A stretch of DNA of 49,424 nt from DATBIO01 sp036556965. Lineage in GTDB: Bacteria > Acidobacteriota > Vicinamibacteria > Fen-336. Position 1 is the first letter of the stretch. Each line of letters starts with the position of its first letter. Location of the stretch: positions 1 through 49,424 of the forward strand of contig DATBIO010000311.1 of NCBI GenBank assembly GCA_036556965.1, read 5' to 3'. A program made the translations under genes and the position numbers. Positions 31,779 through 40,548 of this stretch are shown here, piece by piece. The notes below the pieces were generated by a model. That model was not told the origin of the DNA. It was given only the letters and a program-made list of their open reading frames with translations, and ran no database searches.

Positions 31779-33653
31779 ATGACGATGGCAGGGCCGGTCT
31801 ACGTCACGGCGATGGGGAAGTTCCTGCCCGGCGCGCCCGTCGGGAACGACCAGGTCGAGGACCACATCGGCCGCGTGGGAGGGAAGGCCTCGCGCCTGCG
31901 GGCCCGCATCCTGCGCCAGAACGGCATCCGCACCCGGCACTACGCCACTCCTCGCGACGGGGAGGCCCCCCTCTGGAACCACGACCTGGCCGCGCGCGCC
32001 GTGAGCGACGCCCTCGCGCGCGGTCCCGTGGCCGCGGGCGACGTGGAGCTGCTGGCCGCGGCCACCTCGCAGGGGGACCTGCTGGCCCCCGGCTTCGCGA
32101 GCATGGTCCACGGCGCCCTGCGCCTGCCGCCGTGCGAGATCGCCAGCCTGCACGGCGTGTGCTCGAGCGGGGTGATGGCCCTCCAGGCGGCCTACCGCGC
32201 GGTGGCCGCCGGACACAAGGCCAACGCGGTGGCGGTGGCCAGCGAGCTGGCCAGCCGTTTCTTTCGCCCCCACCTGTTCGAGGCCACCCGCGAGTTCCGG
32301 GAGACCGGGCGCATCTCGTTCGAAGCGGAGTTCCTGCGCTTCATGCTCTCGGACGGCGCGGGAGCCGCGGTGCTGGAGAACCGCCCCGCGGAGCGCGGCC
32401 TCTCCCTGCGCGTCGAGTGGATCGACCTCGTCTCCTACGCCGATCGCCTGGACGTGTGCATGTACGCGGGGGCACGCAAGGACGACGGCGGAGCCCTCGT
32501 CCGCTCCTGGCACGAGTACCCGGGCGTGTGCGAGGCGGCCCGCGACGGCGCCCTCCTCCTGATGCAGGACGTCGGCCTCCTCGACAACATCGTGACCCTG
32601 GGCGTGGGGCGCTACTTCGAGCTGGTGCAGCAGGGACGCATCCGGCCCTCGGAGGTGGACTGGCTGGCCTGCCACTACTCGTCGCACGTGTTCCGCGGCC
32701 GCATCCTCGAGCTCTTGCAGGAAGGGGGGGCCGCCATCCCCGAGGAGCGCTGGTTCACCAACCTCTACACGAAGGGCAACACCGGCTCCGCCTCCATCTA
32801 CATCATGCTGGAGGAGCTGCTCAACGACGGCCACCTGCGGCCCGGACAGAAGGTGCTGTGCATGGTCCCGGAGAGCGGGCGCTTCGTGGTGTCGTTCATG
32901 ATGCTCACGGTGGTGGGCGAGGCGAAGGCGCCGGTGGACGACGTGCTTCCGGCCGCGCCCGCTTCTCCCCTTCCCGCGCAGCAGGGAGACGACCTCCGCG
33001 CCGTCCTCACCCGCCAGCTGGCCACGGTCTGGGTGGAGTTCGAGACTTCCCTGCGGCGCGTGCCCATCGTGGACAAGATCCACCGCCGGACGCTGCGCAC
33101 GGAGGACTACCGCCTCCTGCTGCTGAACCTCCGCCAGCAGGTGGTGGAGGGCGCGCGCTGGATCGCCCGCGCCGCCTCCAGCCTCACCCGCGACGAGCTG
33201 GGCCTGCGCTCGGAGTTCATCCGCCACGCCGCCGAGGAGCACCGCGACTACCAGATGCTGGAGAAGGACTTCGTCTCCGTGGGCGGCATGCTGCCGGAGA
33301 TACAGGAGGCGGAGAAGAACGTCGGCTCGGAGGCCCTGTCCGCCTGGATGCTCCACCGCGCCAGCCAGGAGAACCCCCTCGACCTTCTGGGGGCCATGTT
33401 CGTCATCGAGGGCCTGGGTACGCGCGTGGCCGGCCCCTGGGCGCGCGCCATCCAGGGGCAGCTCGGCCTGCGCGACGACCAGGTCTCGTTCCTGCGCTAC
33501 CACGGCGCGAACGACGAGCGGCACTTCGAGCGGCTCCACCACGCGCTCGAAGGGGGGCGGCTCACGCCCGCGCTGGTGGCCCGCATCGTGAAGACGGCGC
33601 GGGTCACGGCGCGGCTCTATCGCCTGCAGCTCGAGGAGCTGGGGAACTGCTGA
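31779..33653 (+). CDS. StlD/DarB-like ketosynthase fused to a haem-oxygenase-like iron enzyme domain
   Basis: A 624-residue two-domain protein. Residues 5-385 form a KAS III-fold ketosynthase closest to the StlD/DarB type, with VYVTAMGKFLPGAPVGND at the start, then ILRQNGIRTRHYA. Its triad is complete: Cys128 (HGVCSSG), His299 (ACHYSSH) and Asn334 (KGNTGSAS). After a Pro/Ala linker (388-402), residues 404-624 are an all-helical domain like the iron-containing redox (HDO) enzymes. Likely metal ligands lie in HAAEEH (483-488), FVIEG (541-545) and HGANDERHFERL (575-586). StlD/DarB enzymes build cyclohexanedione or dialkylresorcinol rings; HDO enzymes perform diiron oxidations such as decarboxylation. 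The fusion suggests condensation followed by oxidation on one chain. ATG 31785 is an alternative start with better Shine-Dalgarno spacing. Confidence 0.85.
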   Translation: MTMAGPVYVTAMGKFLPGAPVGNDQVEDHIGRVGGKASRLRARILRQNGIRTRHYATPRDGEAPLWNHDLAARAVSDALARGPVAAGDVELLAAATSQGDLLAPGFASMVHGALRLPPCEIASLHGVCSSGVMALQAAYRAVAAGHKANAVAVASELASRFFRPHLFEATREFRETGRISFEAEFLRFMLSDGAGAAVLENRPAERGLSLRVEWIDLVSYADRLDVCMYAGARKDDGGALVRSWHEYPGVCEAARDGALLLMQDVGLLDNIVTLGVGRYFELVQQGRIRPSEVDWLACHYSSHVFRGRILELLQEGGAAIPEERWFTNLYTKGNTGSASIYIMLEELLNDGHLRPGQKVLCMVPESGRFVVSFMMLTVVGEAKAPVDDVLPAAPASPLPAQQGDDLRAVLTRQLATVWVEFETSLRRVPIVDKIHRRTLRTEDYRLLLLNLRQQVVEGARWIARAASSLTRDELGLRSEFIRHAAEEHRDYQMLEKDFVSVGGMLPEIQEAEKNVGSEALSAWMLHRASQENPLDLLGAMFVIEGLGTRVAGPWARAIQGQLGLRDDQVSFLRYHGANDERHFERLHHALEGGRLTPALVARIVKTARVTARLYRLQLEELGNC

Positions 33654-33654
33654 G

Positions 33655-34533
33655 GTGAGCTTCGCCGAGCGCCTCCAGAGCCGGCCGCACGACCCGCGGG
33701 ACCCCGACCCCTGGCTGGCCCTCTACCTCGACCGCAGCGTGCCCATCGACGACGAGGCCAAGGCGGCCCTCCTCATCGCGCTGCGCTCCCGCTCGCGGCA
33801 GTTCCTCCTGCCCCTGGTGCGGCCCCTGGCCCGCCTGGCCATGGTCCTGATCCAGGTGCTGAAGGTGTTCGTCCCCCGCGGCCTGACCTCCTCCCCGCTC
33901 CTGCACCGGCTCATCCACCGGGCCCTGCGGACCTTCGTGGCCCCGGAGAGCAATTTCCTGATCCTGCGCCACTTCCACATCGGGTCGGAGGTGCTGGCCT
34001 TCATCGCGGCCAACGTTCCCGGGGTGGACGTCCCCCTGAGCCCCCTCCGGCCGCGGCGCCTGGTGGACGTCGAGGACGACCTGTTCCTGCGCCACGACCT
34101 CAACCTCTTCAACTTCGTCATCCGCCTGAACGCGCAGCTCCGCGAGAAGGGTCTCGAGATCGGGCGGGTCGAGCGCCCGAACCTGGAGTGCATCACCGAC
34201 GGGCCGTTTCCCATGGAGCCGTTCCCCCGGCGATGGACCAACTTCGTCGACCTGCAGACGGCGATCGAGATCTACACGCCCCTCTACCAGCTCCTGCTCA
34301 CCGACAACGACTTCTGGCGGGCCTCCAACTCCCTCCAGCTCGACGAGACCGTCGGCCTCTACGTGGCGCGCATCCTGGGCGTGCCCGAGCACCTGGTGCT
34401 CGTCAACAACAAGCACCCGCTCGTCCCCCTCTCCACCCTGATGGCCGGCTACCGCCTCATGCTGCACGGGCTCTCCGCGGAGTGCCTGCACGCGATGCTG
34501 CGCGAGCGGAAACGGGCGGCGGCCGGGGGCTGA
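33655..34533 (+). CDS. Protein of unknown family, coupled to the ketosynthase fusion
   Basis: I do not recognise this 292-residue protein. It starts at GTG 33655, one base after the ketosynthase fusion stops, so the two almost surely function together. Visible features are a charged N-terminus (DPRDPDPWLALYLDR), a hydrophobic segment near 45-75 (LLPLVRPLARLAMVLIQVLKVF) and a conserved-looking NFLILRHFHIGSEVL stretch. A mainly helical C-terminal half follows, with RRWTNFVDLQTAIEIYTPLYQ. His, Asp and Glu residues in HFHIGSE and VEDDLFLRHDLN could bind metal, but no known motif is complete. It may be membrane-associated. It ends 16 bases from the convergent radical SAM gene. Confidence 0.75.
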   Translation: MSFAERLQSRPHDPRDPDPWLALYLDRSVPIDDEAKAALLIALRSRSRQFLLPLVRPLARLAMVLIQVLKVFVPRGLTSSPLLHRLIHRALRTFVAPESNFLILRHFHIGSEVLAFIAANVPGVDVPLSPLRPRRLVDVEDDLFLRHDLNLFNFVIRLNAQLREKGLEIGRVERPNLECITDGPFPMEPFPRRWTNFVDLQTAIEIYTPLYQLLLTDNDFWRASNSLQLDETVGLYVARILGVPEHLVLVNNKHPLVPLSTLMAGYRLMLHGLSAECLHAMLRERKRAAAGG

Positions 34534-34548
34534 GGGGAGCCCGAGCGG

Positions 34549-36549
34549 CTAGCGCGGACGCGCCACCAGGCGCAGCTCCTCGAAGTTCACGCTCAGGGTG
34601 CGCTGCATCTCGCGCGTGCGCTCCATCCAGGCCAGCCAGCGGCCGCCCTCGTCGCGGTCGGCCCAGCGCAGCTCGGGCTGGTCGTCCGAGACCAGCACCG
34701 TGGCCCCCGGCGCCGGCGCCGGCTCCCCCAGCGGCTCGTAGCGGGTGAGGAGGCGGGCCTGGCGGAAGTAGCCCGGCCAGTCGAGGTCGGTCCGGAAGGC
34801 CTTCCCCGCCGCCGCGTCGTAGCCCGGCAGCACGACCAGGTTGCGCTGGTACTCGAGGGCGCTGGCCAGGTTGCCCGCGTCGGGGAAGGCCGCGCGCACG
34901 CGGGCGGACAGGGCGTCGAACTGGTCATCGAACTGCCGGCAGAGCATGACGAAGGCCCAGCGGCTGGCCTCGAAGTAACGCGGGTGGTCGGGCACCACGT
35001 CGCAGGGCAGGTCCTCGAAGGCGGCGGCGTCGGAGAGGAAGGCGCGGAAGTGGCCGGCGATGCGCCCGTAGAGGGGACCGCGGCCGAAGTGCTCCTCGAT
35101 CAGCAGGTCGTAGAAGGCGCGGTAAGGCACCGCGTGCGTGAAGCGGAGGTACTGGGCCACCAGGCGGGTGAGGCCGCGGTTGTGCAGCGTGCGCACGAAG
35201 GCGGCGTAGGTCTTCATCCTCACCCAGTCCTCGCGGTCGAAGGTCCGCGAGCGGACCACGATGTCCACCTTGGTGAGGGCGTCCGTGTCCTGGAGGTCGC
35301 GCTGGCCCGTCCCCTCCTTCGGGATCTGCCGGGTGACCGTCTCGATGCCCCAGCGCGCCACGAACTCCTTCTCCGCGGCGGGGGCGTTGGGCAGCAGCGT
35401 GTAGTTGAAGATCTGGTAGTTGTCGTGCAGGCCCCAGTCCATGAGGTCGGTGAGGCAGCCCTTCCAGAGAGAGTAGGTGTCGCCGGGGATGCCCACGATG
35501 AGCTGGACGAGGGTGGGGATGTCCTCGGACACCACCGCGTGCGCCACCTGCCGCTGCCGGTCCACGGAGATGTTGGCGCGGTCGGTGGCGGCCAGCACCC
35601 CCAGGTCGGTGTGCTGCACGGCGAAGGTGTGCACGGGCGAGATGCCGCTGGCCACGAACTTGCGCGCGATCTTCACCGTGCGGTCGGGGTTGTTCTTGGC
35701 CGGGCTGTAGTGGATGTAGCGCGGGAAGCCGGTGCGCGCGCGCCAGTCGTTCAGGAGGTCGGCGATCTCCAGGTCGCGCTCCAGGATGCCGAAGTTGGCG
35801 TCGGCCAGGATGATGGACTTGACCTGCATGGCCGAGAACCACTCGATCTCCGCCTTCACCCGCTCCATGTCGAAGCGCCGCACCTTGGACATGGTGCTCG
35901 AGCCCCAGTCGCAGAAGCTGCAGCTGTAGGGGCAGCCTCGGTTGGTCTCCCAGACCACGTCGAAGAGGCCCGCCCCGTGCCGCCGGGCCATGCGCTCCAG
36001 CTCCGCGCCCTGCAGCACGTAGGGGCTGTGGTCGAAGACCACCGGCACCTCGGCCTGGCCGGTGTGCCGGTGCCCGTCGCCGTTCCCCGGGAGGTAGAGG
36101 CCGGGCACTCCGCCCAGGTCGCGCTCCCCCGCCAGGAGCGTGCCCAGGATCCGGGAGAAGGTGATCTCGCCGTCCTTCACGGCGACCGCGTCCACGTAGG
36201 GATGCTTGCGGAAGAAGGCGGGGTCCTTGTAGTCGGGGTGGGGGCCGCCCGCCACCACCAGGCACGCGGGGTGGCGCGCCTTCACCTCGCGGGCCAGGTC
36301 GCACTGGAGGTCCCAGTTCCAGGTGTAGCACGACATGCCGAACACGTCGGGAGGGTCGCCGCGGTGGGGGTCGAGCAGGCCGGCCACGTCGCCCTTCTGG
36401 TAGAGGGGATCGAGCCATCGCACCCGCCCCTCGAGGCCGCCCGCCCGCTCGCCGTAGGACTTCAGGATCGCCCAGAGATAGGGCAGGTAGGGCGTCTGCC
36501 GGAACGCCTGCGGCTCGCTGACGAGGACGGCCAGGCGGTCCCGGGTCAC
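34549..36549 (-). CDS. B12-binding-domain radical SAM protein (paralogue 2)
   Basis: A 666-residue enzyme. Residues 1-160 resemble a cobalamin-binding Rossmann domain (LVSEP, CYTWNWDLQC, CLVVAGGPHPDYKDP), without the DxHxxG motif, as in many of this class. The radical SAM core begins with the cluster cysteines Cys206, Cys210 and Cys213 (NRGCPYSCSFCDWGSS) and includes VQLIVGIPGD. The long C-terminal 250 residues are not a named domain. It is strongly similar throughout to the protein at 38357, with long shared blocks such as KHPYxDAxAVKDGEITFSRIL. B12 radical SAM enzymes methylate, cyclise or contract rings at unactivated carbons. GTG 36549 starts it, last of a four-gene operon. Confidence 0.9.
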   Translation of the reverse strand: MTRDRLAVLVSEPQAFRQTPYLPYLWAILKSYGERAGGLEGRVRWLDPLYQKGDVAGLLDPHRGDPPDVFGMSCYTWNWDLQCDLAREVKARHPACLVVAGGPHPDYKDPAFFRKHPYVDAVAVKDGEITFSRILGTLLAGERDLGGVPGLYLPGNGDGHRHTGQAEVPVVFDHSPYVLQGAELERMARRHGAGLFDVVWETNRGCPYSCSFCDWGSSTMSKVRRFDMERVKAEIEWFSAMQVKSIILADANFGILERDLEIADLLNDWRARTGFPRYIHYSPAKNNPDRTVKIARKFVASGISPVHTFAVQHTDLGVLAATDRANISVDRQRQVAHAVVSEDIPTLVQLIVGIPGDTYSLWKGCLTDLMDWGLHDNYQIFNYTLLPNAPAAEKEFVARWGIETVTRQIPKEGTGQRDLQDTDALTKVDIVVRSRTFDREDWVRMKTYAAFVRTLHNRGLTRLVAQYLRFTHAVPYRAFYDLLIEEHFGRGPLYGRIAGHFRAFLSDAAAFEDLPCDVVPDHPRYFEASRWAFVMLCRQFDDQFDALSARVRAAFPDAGNLASALEYQRNLVVLPGYDAAAGKAFRTDLDWPGYFRQARLLTRYEPLGEPAPAPGATVLVSDDQPELRWADRDEGGRWLAWMERTREMQRTLSVNFEELRLVARPR

Positions 36550-36552
36550 GCC

Positions 36553-37422
36553 TCAGTCCTGGCGGACCGCGCGCGGGGCCGCGGAGCCGCGGTCCACGCC
36601 CGCGCTGCCGGCGGGGCGCGGCTCGAAGGGGGCCAGGCCGCGCAGCCGCGCGTCCAGGCAGGGGCCGGCCGCGGTCAGCCCCCCGTCCACCACCAGCGCC
36701 GCGCCCGTGACGAAGCGCGAGTCGTCGCTGGCCAGGTAGAGGGCCGCGCCCGCCACGTCGTCGCCGCGGCCGCCCTCGGGCCAGGGCTGGAGCCGCTCCG
36801 CCGGGACCCCGGACGCCTTTCCCTGCTCGAGCAGCGGGGTGCAGATGACGCCGGGGCAGATGCAGTTGACGCGGATCCGGTGCGCGGCCAGCTCCACCGC
36901 CGCCGCGCGCGTGAGGTTGATCACGGCGGCCTTGGCGCTGGAGTAGGCGATCGGGGCATCGCCTCCGGACAGGCCCGCGACGGAGGCGGTGTTGATGATC
37001 GACCCGCCCCCGCCGTGCTCGACCATGGCCCGCGCCCCGTGCTTCACGCCCAGGAACACGCCCCGCACCAGCACGGCGAAGGTGTAGTCCCAGTCCTCGA
37101 CCCGGGTGCGCACGACGGGCCCGTAGGCGCCGCCCACGCCGGCGTTGTTGAACACGCAGTCGAGCCGGCCGAACTCCCGCAGGGCGAGGGCGACCGCCCC
37201 CTCGACGTCCGCCTCCTCGGCCACGTCCGCCTCCGCGAAGCGCAGGCGCTCGCCGTAGCCCGCGCGCGCGGCCAGGGCCAGGACCTCCTCGCCCCCCGCC
37301 ACGCTCAGGTCGGCCACCACCACGCGCGCGCCCTCCTCCAGGAACCGGAGCACGGTGGCGCGCCCCATGCCACTGGCCCCCCCCGTGACCAGAGCGACCC
37401 TGGACTCGAGCCGGCCGGCCAT
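36553..37422 (-). CDS. Short-chain dehydrogenase/reductase
   Basis: A 289-residue classical SDR oxidoreductase. The cofactor motif is TGGASGMG (13-20), NNAG is at 92-95, and the catalytic Ser147, Tyr160 and Lys164 (YSSAK) are all present. VADLS at the end of strand 2 contains Asp38, which usually selects NAD(H). It would oxidise a secondary alcohol or reduce a ketone. It lies between a PhyH oxygenase and a radical SAM gene, three to four bases apart, so it may oxidise the hydroxyl that the PhyH enzyme installs. The last 40 residues are a basic tail outside the fold. Confidence 0.93.
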   Translation of the reverse strand: MAGRLESRVALVTGGASGMGRATVLRFLEEGARVVVADLSVAGGEEVLALAARAGYGERLRFAEADVAEEADVEGAVALALREFGRLDCVFNNAGVGGAYGPVVRTRVEDWDYTFAVLVRGVFLGVKHGARAMVEHGGGGSIINTASVAGLSGGDAPIAYSSAKAAVINLTRAAAVELAAHRIRVNCICPGVICTPLLEQGKASGVPAERLQPWPEGGRGDDVAGAALYLASDDSRFVTGAALVVDGGLTAAGPCLDARLRGLAPFEPRPAGSAGVDRGSAAPRAVRQD

Positions 37423-37425
37423 GCG

Positions 37426-38355
37426 CTAGCTCCGCGACCGATGCGCGAGAGCGGCTTCCTCGGCGCGCGCGGCCTTCCAGGGGTCCCGCTCGTTGCCGGA
37501 CGCCAGCATCCTCGCCTCGAGGTCCTCCCAGTCCACGGCGGGGACCGCGTAGGCCACTTCCTCGCAGGCGTGCCCCTCCACGACCCCTCTCCGGTCGTAG
37601 AGCGCGCGCAGGCGGGGATTCTGGTATTCGAGGTAGAACCCGGGGTCCACCGCGTAGCGCAGCAGGGTGTCGCGCCGCCCGTTGGGCTTGATGTAGTGGA
37701 ACAGCAGCGGCTCGCCCTCCGGGTGCAGGGCGAAGCTGAAGGCGGTGCGCGGCTCCTCGGTGTCGTTGGGGAGGGAGCCGTGGAAGATGCGGTTGTTGAA
37801 GAGCACCACTTCCCCCGCCTCCAGGCGGAGGACGTTGAGGTAGGGGGTCACCCGCTCCCCGTGCACGTCGATGGGAGTGGCCGCCTCCTGGTAGGGAAAG
37901 GCGCGCAGGTAGTCGAAGTACCGGTGGCTCCCCTTCACGAAGCCCAGGCCCCCGTTGCGCTCGTCCGCGTCGCAGAGGGGGATCCAGGCCATGACGGAGT
38001 CGTGGCGCGTCTCGTCGCCGTGCGACCAGTCCTGGTGGGGAGTGATGAGGCGGCCCCGTGGCTCCTTCACCAGGAAGGTGGCCATGTAGGGCCGGCGGTC
38101 GACCAGGAACGGCGCCAGGGCGGGGAACGCCGTTTCCACGAGGGTGTCGTGCGCCTTGCGCCGCACGGACATCTCCCCGCTGTAGAGCGAGACGTGATAC
38201 CCGATGCGGTAGGTGTCCTCGACGCCCAGGCTCCGGTAGCAGTCGCGCAGCTCCCGGACCACCTCCCCGGAGAGGGCGCGGAAGGTGGCGTAGCCGTGCT
38301 CCTCGTAGTGCCGCTGCAGGGCGGGGTCCTTGAGGACGGGGGCGTTCGGCGACAC
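37426..38355 (-). CDS. Phytanoyl-CoA dioxygenase family protein
   Basis: A 309-residue Fe(II)/2-oxoglutarate oxygenase. His107/Asp109 (PHQDW) and His192 (FNNRIFHGSLPN) are the iron ligands and Arg203 binds 2-oxoglutarate. LFHYIKPNGRRDTLL and FYLEYQNPRLRALYD near the end match the C-terminal element seen at 28050 and 42167, so it belongs to the same sub-lineage. The start is GTG 38355, one base after the first radical SAM gene. Flanked by radical SAM and SDR genes, it probably hydroxylates the same substrate. Confidence 0.9.
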   Translation of the reverse strand: MSPNAPVLKDPALQRHYEEHGYATFRALSGEVVRELRDCYRSLGVEDTYRIGYHVSLYSGEMSVRRKAHDTLVETAFPALAPFLVDRRPYMATFLVKEPRGRLITPHQDWSHGDETRHDSVMAWIPLCDADERNGGLGFVKGSHRYFDYLRAFPYQEAATPIDVHGERVTPYLNVLRLEAGEVVLFNNRIFHGSLPNDTEEPRTAFSFALHPEGEPLLFHYIKPNGRRDTLLRYAVDPGFYLEYQNPRLRALYDRRGVVEGHACEEVAYAVPAVDWEDLEARMLASGNERDPWKAARAEEAALAHRSRS

Positions 38356-38356
38356 C

Positions 38357-40450
38357 TCAGGCCCCCGCCATGGCGCGCGCGCGCTCCTTGAGGCGGCCGA
38401 AGAAGCCCGGCATGACGACCTTGAGCTGCTGGTGGTTCTTCTTCCCCGACGAGTTGCGGTTCAGCACGGTGTGCTTGAGCCACTCCACCCAGCGCTCCTC
38501 CCCTTCCCGCGTCTCCCAGTCCAGGGGCTGCACGAGGAAGCCCTTCTCCCCGCAGGACTGGTCGTCGACCTCGATGACGGCGCCCGGCATGGCCTCCGGC
38601 TCCCCCAGCGGGTCGCGGCCGCGGCGCCCGCGGGCGCGCGCGAAGTAGGAGGGCCAGTCCAGGTCCGTGCGGAACGTCTTGCCCTTGCGCCGGTCGTAGT
38701 CCGGGAGGATGACCAGCTCGCGCTGGTAGTCGATGACGCTGGCGAGGTGGCGCGCGCCCGGGTGGCGGGCCCGCAGGTGCCCCTCGAGGGCGGCGAAGAA
38801 CGCGGCCTGCGCGCGGCAGGCCTGCACGTACACCCAGCGCGAGGGGTCGAGGGCGTAGGGGTAGCCCGGCAGCTCCGCCACCCGCATGCGGTCCATGGCG
38901 TCCTCTTCCTCGAGCATGGTGGCGTAGCAGCGCGTCACCGCCTCGTGCCAGCCCGCCCCCGGCGCCGCGGAGGGGAGGAAGCCCTCGATCAGGTCCTCGT
39001 AGAACTCGCGATAGGGCACGCCGTGCGTCAGGCGCAGGTACAGGGCCACCAGGCGGGTGAGGCTCCCGTTGTGCAGGGCCTTGACGAAGGCCACGTAGGT
39101 GAACATCTGCACCCAGTCGCGGGAGGAGTACGTCTTCGACCTCACCACGATCCGGCTCTTGGTCATGCGCACCCGGTCCAGGAGGCCGGGCTTCCAGGGC
39201 TGGCTGGTGTCGGACAGCACGATGCGGTCGAGGGCGCCCACCTCCCAGCGCGCCAGGAACTCCGGCTCCGCGGCGGGCGCGTTGGGCAGCAGGCTGTAGA
39301 AGTAGGTGTCGTAGTCCTCGTGGATCCCCCATTCCATGAGGTCGGCCAGGCACTCCTTCCACAGCGAGGTGGTGTCTCCCGGGATGCCCAGGATGAGCTG
39401 CACGCTGACGGGGATGCCGCTCTCCATCAGCGACTGGGCCACCTGCACCTGCTTGTCCGGGGAGATGTTGGCGCGATCGGTGGCGGCCAGCACCTCCTTG
39501 CGCGTGTGCTGGATGGCCAGGGTGTGGGTGGGGCTGAGGCCGCCCTGCGCCAGCCGGCGCGCGATCTCCAGCGCCCGGTCGGGGTTGTTCTTGGCCGCGC
39601 TGTAGTAGAGCGTGCGCGGGTGGCCGTGCTTCCGGCGGACGGCACAGAGGAGGTCGGCGATCTCCACGTCGCGGGCGAGGATGCCGAAGTTGGCGTCGGC
39701 GGCGAAGACGAAGGCCACGCCCAGGCGGCCCAGCATCTCGACGTCCGCCTCCACGCGCGCCATGTCGAAGCGGCGGACCTTGGAGAGCGTGCTCGAGCCC
39801 CAGTCGCAGAAGCTGCAGCTGTACGGACATCCCCGGTTCGTCTCCCAGGTGGCGCCGAAGGCATCGGGGCCCGCCGCCCGCGCCAGCGCCTCGTAGAAGG
39901 CGGCCTGGTCCGCGTAGGGGCTGTGGTCGAAGACGGTGGGGACCTCCGCCGGGCCGGTGCCGACGGGCCCGTCCCCGGCGCCCGGAAGGTACAGGCCGGG
40001 CACCTCGCGCAGGTCGCGCGCGCCGCGCAGCCACCCGGAGAGGATCCGCGAGAAGGTGATCTCCCCGTCCTTGACGGCGATGGCGTCGATGTAGGGGTGC
40101 TTGCGGAAGAAGCCGGGGTCCTTGTAGTCCGGCTCGGGCCCGCCCGCCACCACCAGGCAGCCGGGGTTCGCGGCCTTGACACGCCGCGCCAGGCCGCACT
40201 GCAGCTCCCAGTTCCAGGTGTAGCAGCTCAGGCCGAGCACGTCGATGCGGCGGCCGCCGAGCGGCCGCAGGAGCACGTCCGGATCCTCGTTGCGGAACAG
40301 CGGGGGCAGCCAGTCGAAGGCGGCGGCGTCCTCGCCGTGACGCTCCCAGTACGACTTCAGGATCGCCCAAACGTAGGGCAGGAAGGGACGCGGGTTCTCG
40401 AGGGCGGACGGCTCGCTGATCAGGACCGCGGGGCGGTCTGGCTCGGGCAC
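38357..40450 (-). CDS. B12-binding-domain radical SAM protein (paralogue 1)
   Basis: A 697-residue homologue of the enzyme at 34549. The cobalamin-type N-domain (1-165) contains CYTWNWELQC and CLVVAGGPEPDYKDP. Cluster cysteines are Cys208, Cys212 and Cys215 (NRGCPYSCSFCDWGSS), followed by the HTLAIQHTRKEVLAATDRAN region and VQLILGIPGD. The extra length is at the C-terminus, ending in a basic stretch with KKNHQQLKVVMPGFFGRLKERAR. The two copies share most of their first 400 residues but differ enough to be ancient paralogues. GTG 40450 is preceded by GAGGTGAG, an excellent Shine-Dalgarno. It leads the operon: radical SAM, PhyH, SDR, radical SAM. Confidence 0.9.
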   Translation of the reverse strand: MPEPDRPAVLISEPSALENPRPFLPYVWAILKSYWERHGEDAAAFDWLPPLFRNEDPDVLLRPLGGRRIDVLGLSCYTWNWELQCGLARRVKAANPGCLVVAGGPEPDYKDPGFFRKHPYIDAIAVKDGEITFSRILSGWLRGARDLREVPGLYLPGAGDGPVGTGPAEVPTVFDHSPYADQAAFYEALARAAGPDAFGATWETNRGCPYSCSFCDWGSSTLSKVRRFDMARVEADVEMLGRLGVAFVFAADANFGILARDVEIADLLCAVRRKHGHPRTLYYSAAKNNPDRALEIARRLAQGGLSPTHTLAIQHTRKEVLAATDRANISPDKQVQVAQSLMESGIPVSVQLILGIPGDTTSLWKECLADLMEWGIHEDYDTYFYSLLPNAPAAEPEFLARWEVGALDRIVLSDTSQPWKPGLLDRVRMTKSRIVVRSKTYSSRDWVQMFTYVAFVKALHNGSLTRLVALYLRLTHGVPYREFYEDLIEGFLPSAAPGAGWHEAVTRCYATMLEEEDAMDRMRVAELPGYPYALDPSRWVYVQACRAQAAFFAALEGHLRARHPGARHLASVIDYQRELVILPDYDRRKGKTFRTDLDWPSYFARARGRRGRDPLGEPEAMPGAVIEVDDQSCGEKGFLVQPLDWETREGEERWVEWLKHTVLNRNSSGKKNHQQLKVVMPGFFGRLKERARAMAGA

Positions 40451-40541
40451 GTGCTCTCACCTCGGCGATGGCGGGCCAAGCCTTCGGGGCTGAACCTGGG
40501 CTTGTGCGGAGGGCACGCCAAACCGCTCGGCACCTTTGACT
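40451..40541 (-). promoter_or_regulatory. Structured 5' leader of the radical SAM operon
   Basis: The predicted 91-base leader contains GTGC-CCTCC-GCAC (40516-40504, minus strand), a stem with an anti-Shine-Dalgarno-like loop. It also contains CAAGCC...GGCTTG (40504-40499 with 40482-40477). The two helices share bases, so they exclude each other. I see no cobalamin riboswitch B12 box. The rest of the gap, 40578-40638, shows nothing clear. Confidence 0.35.
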
Positions 40542-40548
40542 TGGGGGA

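Noticed and set aside
34534..34548. Intrinsic terminators at the convergent junctions (10289-10297, 34534-34548, 42153-42166, 44273-44287)
   Set aside because: The gaps are 9-15 bases with no stem plus T-tract; termination is probably Rho-dependent or inside genes.
34984..38391. Open frame of more than 1100 codons antisense to the radical SAM, SDR and PhyH genes
   Set aside because: The translation is low-complexity (His/Gln/Val/Gly/Asp repeats) and mirrors the codons of the opposite strand; the minus-strand genes have intact active sites.
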